The notes beneath the pieces are model-generated. The model saw only the letters and a program-made list of their open reading frames with translations, did no database searches and was not told the origin of the DNA. From positions 2,976,001 through 3,040,000 of the forward strand of contig JAEBUN010000002.1 in NCBI GenBank assembly GCA_023014365.1: a stretch of DNA of 64,000 nucleotides. Reading direction: 5' to 3'. This document shows positions 57,782 to 64,000 of this stretch, one piece after another. The stretch's first letter is position 1, and each line of letters opens with the position of its first letter. Origin of the DNA: Lepiota brunneoincarnata (Eukaryota > Basidiomycota > Agaricomycetes > Agaricales > Agaricaceae). The position numbers were made by a program, and so were the translations under genes.

Positions 57782-58179
57782 TGTTACCCAGATTAGGGGT
57801 TCGCTCTTGAGTAGCACAGAGGTCAACACAGGATGTCTATACAGACTTGGTCCTGTCCTACTAAGTGTAACTTAGAGACAATGGAGCACTATAAGTCCAG
57901 CCAGTTTTAGAGACAAAGAGGTATATATAGGAGGCAAGAACTGTATAACACTAAGATAAGGATACATAGTGATGTACTGTATCCTTATATACTCCTAAGT
58001 GTGGCTATGCTCCTACTATAAATGTATGAACCCAGGTAATTATGAGTCAGAGATAAGAGAGTGAGTCATAAGCTAATGATAGTCCTTCTGATGTACACTA
58101 CTGATTGTTTCATAGTGACATTTGATGTGAGAGAGTAAACTAAACATAACCATCCTTCTGATATGGAATTCTGATAACA
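57782..58179 (-). repeat. G1 5' LTR
   Basis: 398 bp, TGTTACCCAGATT..CTGATAACA. Followed by TTACA and family C sequence. Its 3' partner at the left end of G1 has been lost. Confidence 0.85.
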
Positions 58180-58296
58180 TTACAGCAGGTAGTATAAGGA
58201 GTGTAGGCAATAGGCAAGCTTGGAGAAACCTTACTCAATTCTCTAAGGTTTCTCCCTGCTCAGCTGATGCAACATGGCAACCAGGTTGCCCTTACA
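58180..58296. mobile_element. Family C LTR fragment
   Basis: TTACAGCAGGTAGTATAAG..CAGGTTGCCCTTACA matches 28970-29058 plus 37252-37264 and 44634-44641. G1 probably inserted into this LTR; the left half is not present at the other end of G1. Confidence 0.6.
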
Positions 58297-58301
58297 AAGA
58301 C

Positions 58302-58500
58302 TATGTATGACTAGGCATATGTCATAGAGTGAAAGGCACAAGCACAAGATGGTGTCAGCAACTAGAAAAGAAAATCATAAAGGATTTTTAACAGTTCAAG
58401 CTCAAGACTACATATGACTAGGCATAAGCCATAGAGTAAAGGTGCAAGCACAAGATGGTATCAGCAACCAGAAAAGGAAATCATAAGGATTTCACAATAG
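58302..58500. repeat. Imperfect direct repeat, about 108 bp, two copies
   Basis: GACTATGTATGACTAGGCAT (58302) recurs as GACTACATATGACTAGGCAT (about 58410), each followed by GCACAAGCACAAGATGGT and AATCATAA(A)GGATTT. A 73-codon frame (58455-58676) runs out of the second copy; no recognised domain. Confidence 0.65.
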
Positions 58501-58684
58501 CTTGGGGTGTAAGTAGTGATGCTCAAAAGTTTGTATCAGACATTGTGAAGTATGACAAGACCAGCCAGAAGAGGGGTATGATGTGGGGGAGAGAGAAAGG
58601 AAAGAGCAAGAAAGAGCAGGCATTGAATACAATGGGTTACATTGGCATGGCTGGTTCTAGAACATCTGACCAGTGACTCTAATT

Positions 58685-59260
58685 CTAGAGTTTGGTAGGA
58701 GTATAACAGTTAATTGGGTGTATCCTGATTCCACATTTCTTCACTCCCAGTACTCTCGTTAAGCCGTGATCAACATAAACATTGAGCCTGAGGGCACTTG
58801 AAATCATCTCCTTTTGGTGGACACGATCTACGATCTCGACTCCAAATGGGGAGGAGATTGATGAACTGATCTGATATCTCAAAAAGAAAACCTATAGCAG
58901 TTTCGAACTTTTTGTCGGTGAATAACGCTCAGTTGGGGACCACCAATGCGAAGAGATCTGCAGGTCCCTTCGGGAGCAGGAAATTCTCCAGGCTGGGCAT
59001 TGACCCTCAAGCGTATAGATATTCGGGTCCGGAACTCAACCACAGGTTCAACCGATGCTAACAAAGATGGCATTGGGGATGATGAGAGTAGTGTTAGTAC
59101 ATCAGGATTGGATGGGGGAGACTGACGAGGTGATACATGATCTCTCAGTTGTGTAGCGTGCTGTTTCTGGGTTTTTGCCTCTTCCTCAATATTTTTTGCC
59201 ACGCATATATGAATTCTTCAACCAATCTTCATATTCTATCGAGGTGATAATGAACCTCGG
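58685..59260 (-). pseudogene. Remnant of an unidentified gene
   Basis: Minus-strand frames without ATG: about 59260-59205 reads RFIITSIEYEDWLKNSYMR, and 59202-58879 reads AKNIEEEAKTQKQHATQLRD (coiled-coil-like) then FRTRISIRLRVNAQPGEFP. They may be neighbouring exons of one decayed gene. No family recognised. Confidence 0.3.
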
Positions 59261-59805
59261 ACCAACAGCGCACCGTACTTGGCGATGTCTGTAAACATGG
59301 TAAGAAACCCTAGCTCAGCCTCAAAAGTTTCACAGTCGCATCTTCAATCTGATGTGAAGTTGAGACTGGAACGCCCCGATTATAGGAAAAGCGATGGGTC
59401 CCAAAAGCGAGACTGTGACTCGCAGGGGTGCTATTTTTTGCACCGGCCATCATCCGATCTGCCACCCCGACTAGCGTCATTGATGGAACGTGCTTAGCTG
59501 GTGCTCGAATGAGAGGACGATCTTCAGACCAGGGACCTGTTGCAACCCCTACCAAAGCTATATATATGAGTACCCCCCGGATGCAGTTCTACACGTTGCA
59601 CTCGGTCGCGCTAGTCTCGCGACCAGAATCTATGGGTTCAAGGATGTTCAATCCATCCGTTTCTGGGCAATTAAACAGGCGCCCGAAGCCAGGCCCTTGC
59701 TTTTTCGGCACAGGAAACAAGGCTGGATCCACACACCCATTGCCATCCCTTCATAGCCCCATACCCTCCCTCTCCACTCTCAGTTCGTCCGTTGGGTCTT
59801 ACGGT

Positions 59806-62800
59806 ATGTCCTTTTCGCAGAGGCGAGGTAATCATGGGATGTCTTCATCTGACATCACCTTTGAAGCACCAGCAACTCCGCAACCCACGAAGAATTACTT
59901 TGGCAACATCCCTCTATTTTCTGCGCATAAATACAACCCCAGCGAGCAGACAGATTTTCTCGCTACTTTTCCTTCCCTTCCCTACTCAAGCCCACCCGCA
60001 GAGAATCGAGCACCGGTCTACACTGAAGGCACGGAATATAATCTACCAACAAAGGGCAGCACACTTATCGCTGCACTAGGCGGGACCCGCAAACGCGGGC
60101 ATTATGTCTCATTATCCAAAGCTATAGCGGACGACTCACAACCGGACTTCAGTCCAGAACAGCTCTACTGGAACGGAGGGGGCGATTCCGATAAAACCTT
60201 GGTTGGCAGAAATCAAAATCTTAACCAATTCGGTCCAAAATCCGGAGGAGGATACGACTACGGAACCGACCCAAACACACCCAACTATCCCGCCGATACG
60301 GCTTCCTTAAAACACCACTACCCTCTCTATTTCCGGGAGGCCTGCCCAGACCTCTAAAGTCCCATCCATTCTCTCGAGCCTTTGAAGCCCCGAAATGGAG
60401 GAGCCTGTGGTTGCATTTATTACTGTGCTTGCTCGCATATCCATTTTTGTCGCTTTTTGTGCTTCTGGCAAGAGGGAAGACGCTGTTCTGGATAAGGTTG
60501 CTCGTCGGTGTTGGAAGCGGCATTACGGGTTCTCTGCTCGGTCTGAGCCTGATCAGGCTTGCGAGGAGGCATTTGGAGGCTGCTGGTACGTATTTACACG
60601 ACCTAATTGGAGAAATATCCGGTTAGAGCTTGATTTCGGGTATTGGCTAGCATGGGCTACGGTCATCCATCAATCGAGATATCATGACAGCCCGGGTGTT
60701 AGGTTGAAAGACCTCGCGCCGCACGCGGAGGATCCTGTGAGTGCCTGGACAGGGTTTCTGCTTTTATGGAACCGACACATGTATCCCGGTACCGCGCGTA
60801 AAAACCGGGCTCATTACGAGTAAGCGTTCACCCATCTCGTGGTTTCCTGATTCCCATCATACGTATTCTCTTAGTTCCCGACCATGGTCAATCCACATCG
60901 TCTTCTTCCTTGCTCCTGTCGCCGTAGCTGGGATACTTCGGTTCGTTTTCGGCCGTATCATCTTTATCGACACACAGGTGAAGGTGAGATGCCAGTGTTG
61001 AACACTCTTCTAATAAGCGCTGGGTAGCTGATGGATGCTTTGATAGAATCAACATGAAAGTTACCGTGAGATCGCGATCAAGGGCGATATAACCGACGAC
61101 GATATTGTGAGAGCGACTGAGCTCAAAGAGCCGTTTGAGGTATGTCCAATCCACATCACGATCAATTGCCTTTAACAAAGTTTTACAGAATTTCCAACTT
61201 ACATGGACATTAGGGCCTTATTCAAGCCATGGCGACTGCCCGTCCGTCAACCTTCCGTGGAACACCACACAGGTACAAGGTCGATATGATTTATTTCTCC
61301 GAGACCACAAAGTCCCAGTTACAGCCTGGTGGGAGTGGTTTTGGAACGTTCAAGACGGAGGTGTTAACGCCTTCTTTGGAGACCCAGAGTACAACTCCGG
61401 TGCCTTCGTTGCAAGTTGGTTTTTCTCCGGGAAGCATTGTTAGGTGTGTATCCCGTCTTTCTTCCCGTTTCTAGTTCTTATACGCGCTGAAGGCAGCCGC
61501 GGTGGGGCATCAGGATCAAAAGTGTGATAAGGTCCCGGATCTGACGACCAATATGTGAGTAAGATGCGCTCAGATGGCACCCGCGAGCACTGATATCATT
61601 CAATGGCAGTATCCCTGTAAGTACCAACCTCAACATGACATACGTGTTTCTCCCGAAAGACACAGTCCAAAACTTGCTGGATTATTTCGGAAAACCGTTC
61701 CCAACAAATTTCGACCCTCCGGAGATGGTCGCTGGTGATCAAGAGTTTCCGACATATATTGACAAGGACAAAATCCTAGCAGCAGGTGCGCTAGTAACTG
61801 GGCTACTGAAAGGATGACTGCTCATGTTTCTTCTCCTCAGTCAACTTCTTCCCTTTTCCCTAATGGAATCAGTCATGCTTATTTTAGTAGGCCACTCTAT
61901 GGCATGGGTACGTTCGGTTACCATCCACACTGATGGTGTAAAATATAATGCTCTTTTTTGCTCCAAGCGAGGATGATACAGGATTCGTCTCCCTTGAAAT
62001 GGTCCTCATCCGACTCAACACCACTTACACGCCACAAGGCGCTTTCCCGCTCTACAGCAATCCTACCCTGGATATCAATGGCATTACAACTTTCATTGGG
62101 TACGATGCCGCGGTATGCATCGAACTTTTCGAGCCTTGGGTCGTGGAGGTATACAACACCACAGTTGGTACGCCAATGACACTTGCGATCGTAGAGAAGA
62201 ACAACGCTGTAAGAGACTTTAACACCTGGATCCGTGAAGGAGACGAGAGACGGTGTAGCTATCAATGATCCGAATGTAAGGAGGGAATTAGCGTCAAACA
62301 GGTTGCGGGCGGTCTACGAGGCTGCACATACGAATGGTATCAATCAGGTCATCAAGGTGAGTAGGGCTTTCTGATATTCGGATATAGGAGGGTGTCGCTC
62401 ACACAGGTGACTATGGCAGGATAATGGGAGAGACTCGTTTTATGTCCCATCTCCAATTGTATGCCCTCTCATTGATCCATTGGAGCTACCAACCGATCTA
62501 ATGTCCGATTCTTCCAGGCTGTATCGTACACAAGTGGTCAAGGCCCATATGGTTACACCTCCCTCTCGACTGACTACTTTAAAAAGTCCAAAGCGCTGGC
62601 AGACGCAAACAACATTTTACCCTACTTTGCCGGCTCTGGATCCGTTGTGGCACGCATCTACCCTGACCGGGTCCTCGCTTATGCATACATTACTCCAACG
62701 CAACTGATCGTTGCGCTTGCGATCGTTTTTGTTCTCGGATTTGTGGCGGCACTATTTGTCCCAAGGTTGCCGTTGAGTGTACCGAGGAGGGGTTTTGAGT

Positions 62801-62961
62801 TGTACTCGTGGGTTGCGGCATTTTACGCAGATGAGTTGGTCGGTGTAGGAAAGGGCTCCGGTCCCGGTGGGGAAGCAGGGTCACCAGGTCTGCCGAGGGG
62901 GATGGAGATTGAGGATATTAAACGGCATATCGGGGACGTCAGGTTCCGGTATGTGCCTTGA
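59806..62961 (+). pseudogene. Second copy of the 871-aa membrane-protein gene, frameshifted
   Basis: Aligns with 11960-15135 over all eleven exons. Relative to copy 1: a 1-nt loss near 60300, 1-nt gain near 61274, 2-nt gain near 61518, 1-nt gain near 62225 and 1-nt loss near 62415 each shift the frame; small in-frame losses also occur. Membrane segments (LWLHLLLCLLAYPFLSLFVL, PTQLIVALAIVFVLG) remain readable. Splice sites are mostly conserved. Consistent with relaxed constraint after duplication, or a different splice pattern could rescue some but not all shifts. Confidence 0.8.
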
Positions 62962-63365
62962 GAGGATATTTCATTCCGCGGCCAACGGATGGCTTTCGGC
63001 ATATCTGTCGATCGTGCACACTTATTATGTGTATGTTACATCTGTAGGGATGTCGTCTCGGCTACGCGAGGACATCGCGATTATCTAGGGTACTGTAGAT
63101 ATTTCAACTCTTATTTATCTCCTTTCTTATACTTCATACTTACTCTCTTTCACTCGTTTACGTAGACACTCTTTCTCAGCCTCATTCCTTTGTTTTTATG
63201 TACCCTACCTTTCCTTTTAGTTTCAAGACTCTAGAAATTCGGACACTTAGATACGTGCCACGTAGTTACCGAAGACTCTCAACATGATACCGCCTATGAG
63301 CTCAGGTGCATCTATCATTGATGGACGACAACTTGATTAATGCGAGACCCAAGTATCAACAGCAC
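62962..63365. other. Intergenic, no gene seen
   Basis: AT-rich, pyrimidine-rich sequence (CTCTTTCACTCG type); corresponds to 15136-15289 of copy 1 with about 250 extra bases. Confidence 0.4.
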
Positions 63366-63800
63366 TTAATTTGACCCACGTCTCCTTTGCTTCCTCTTCT
63401 TTCGCACTCCCTCATCAGGTTTCCTGCCGCTTCTAACTGCTGTGCCATCCCCGAGCACCGTGTAGTGATTCACTGAACCGTGATGAACACCCCAATTGCC
63501 TCCCAAGATCATAAAGTTGCTCGCTCCTTCGAAACCGATATTCTCCATAGAGGGAGGACATTCGTGATAGATAGTCCACCCCACATTGGGATCTGGACCT
63601 ATCAAGTTGGGATCCTCTTCCGCGACTGCATTTGCTGTTGCCAGTTGACGAGGATAGGTTGCGGATCGCTGTCCGTTGTTCCCGCACCTGGTCTGGGGGC
63701 GCTATGTACGCGGTTCGTCAAAGACTCCTCTTTGCGACGAGCGTCTGGGTTACGTTGAGAATGAGAGAGGGATTTGGAACCCTTGAGTTCCACGGTGTGA
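63366..63800 (-). pseudogene. Paralog of the IxGGxF gene
   Basis: Two minus-strand frames resemble 15290-15820: MELKGSKSLSHSQRNPDARR (63793-63602) and IGPDPNVGW, then FEGASNFMILGGNWG (63605-63366). They lie in different frames with no intron needed in the homologue, so a shift near 63600 is likely. The tail diverges (KRKQRRRGSN). Confidence 0.45.
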
Positions 63801-63889
63801 AAGTTCTGAGTCGTTTCTGGGCATTGTTACTGGGGGTGCCCAGGGCAACGATGGTGTGTTTGGGAGGTGGAGGAAACATCCACTAAGAT

Positions 63890-64000
63890 CAGGGATGTAG
63901 CGCTCGTGCATCCAAATACCACTCGAGTGGATAATATCAACGACAGTAGAGAACGGGGAATGCCCCGAGAATGTCGTGCCCTGTTCAGTGGGATGTAACT
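63890..64000. other. Window end, nothing recognised
   Basis: No frame or repeat match identified. Confidence 0.3.

Larger units (their letters stand above)
19251..58179 (-). mobile_element. G1: old chromodomain Ty3/gypsy element, host of the nested island
   Basis: Minus-strand element now in pieces: 19251-19502 (end of integrase), 27174-28601 (integrase and RNase H), 44642-46975 (reverse transcriptase, protease, most of gag), 56475-57781 (gag start and leader) and 57782-58179 (5' LTR). Pieces join without loss when the three inserts and one copy of each target duplication are removed. The chromodomain, accessory ORFs and 3' LTR beyond 19251 are missing. Codons are heavily decayed (CGN to TGN or CAN), with in-frame stops. 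On its 5' side the flank TTACA continues into a family C LTR fragment. Confidence 0.8.
59385..64000 (+). repeat. Segmental duplication, copy 2 (partner 11506-16650)
   Basis: Direct copy of the left-arm segment, continuing past the window end or to about 63890. Starts near GCGATGGGTCCCAAAAGCG. The leader 59385-59805 has small deletions relative to copy 1 and no gene. Confidence 0.85.

Overview
The window looks like nuclear DNA of a mushroom-forming basidiomycete (Agaricomycetes). Host genes are broken by many introns of about 50-60 bp with GT..AG ends, housekeeping proteins are fungal in type, and the repeats are chromodomain Ty3/gypsy, Tc1 and hAT elements. No tRNA, rRNA or CRISPR was found.

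Left arm (1-16.7 kb), gene-dense: a Gln/Gly/Pro-rich nuclear protein running off the left edge (1-3754, -); a PHO80-type cyclin (4704-6460, -); a UAA-family nucleotide-sugar transporter (6518-7836, +); an NCBP3-like cap-binding/mRNA export protein (7995-9533, -); KRR1, a small-subunit processome KH protein (9674-11505, +), whose reading frame needs a single-nucleotide exon; an 871-aa polytopic membrane protein (11960-15135, +); and a small protein with the IxGGxF motif (15290-15820, -) followed by about 208-bp tandem repeats. The cyclin/transporter and NCBP3/KRR1 pairs are divergent and share short promoters.

Middle (17.0-58.3 kb): a nested transposon island whose insertion order can be read from target-site duplications (TSDs). 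An old minus-strand gypsy element (G1, 19251-58179) was hit by a second gypsy family (Gyp-2, 19503-27173, TSD GGTTT), by an LTR of family C (28602-44641, TSD GTAGC) and by another G1-family copy (G3, 46976-56474, TSD A/GCAAT). The family C LTR was then hit by two further G1-family elements: G-young (29059-37246, TSD GACAT, identical 386-bp LTRs) and G-old (37265-44628, TSD GGTTG). G-old holds a Tc1 fragment, a solo LTR, a hAT element (TSD CATGGAAT) and two inverted copies of an unidentified element. G3 holds three solo LTRs with intact TSDs. Old copies show heavy CpG to TpG/CpA decay; G-young, the hAT and one unidentified element do not.

Right arm (59.4-64 kb): a second direct copy of the membrane-protein/IxGGxF segment. 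Here the membrane-protein gene carries at least five frameshifts and is a pseudogene, so the island lies between two copies of a segmental duplication.

The G1 elements have unusual organisation: Tf1-like self-priming, an AUG-less hydrophobic frame ended by a conserved TAG before Gag, a stop/slip gag-pol junction, and a post-pol module of two long overlapping frames, one carrying three zinc knuckles.
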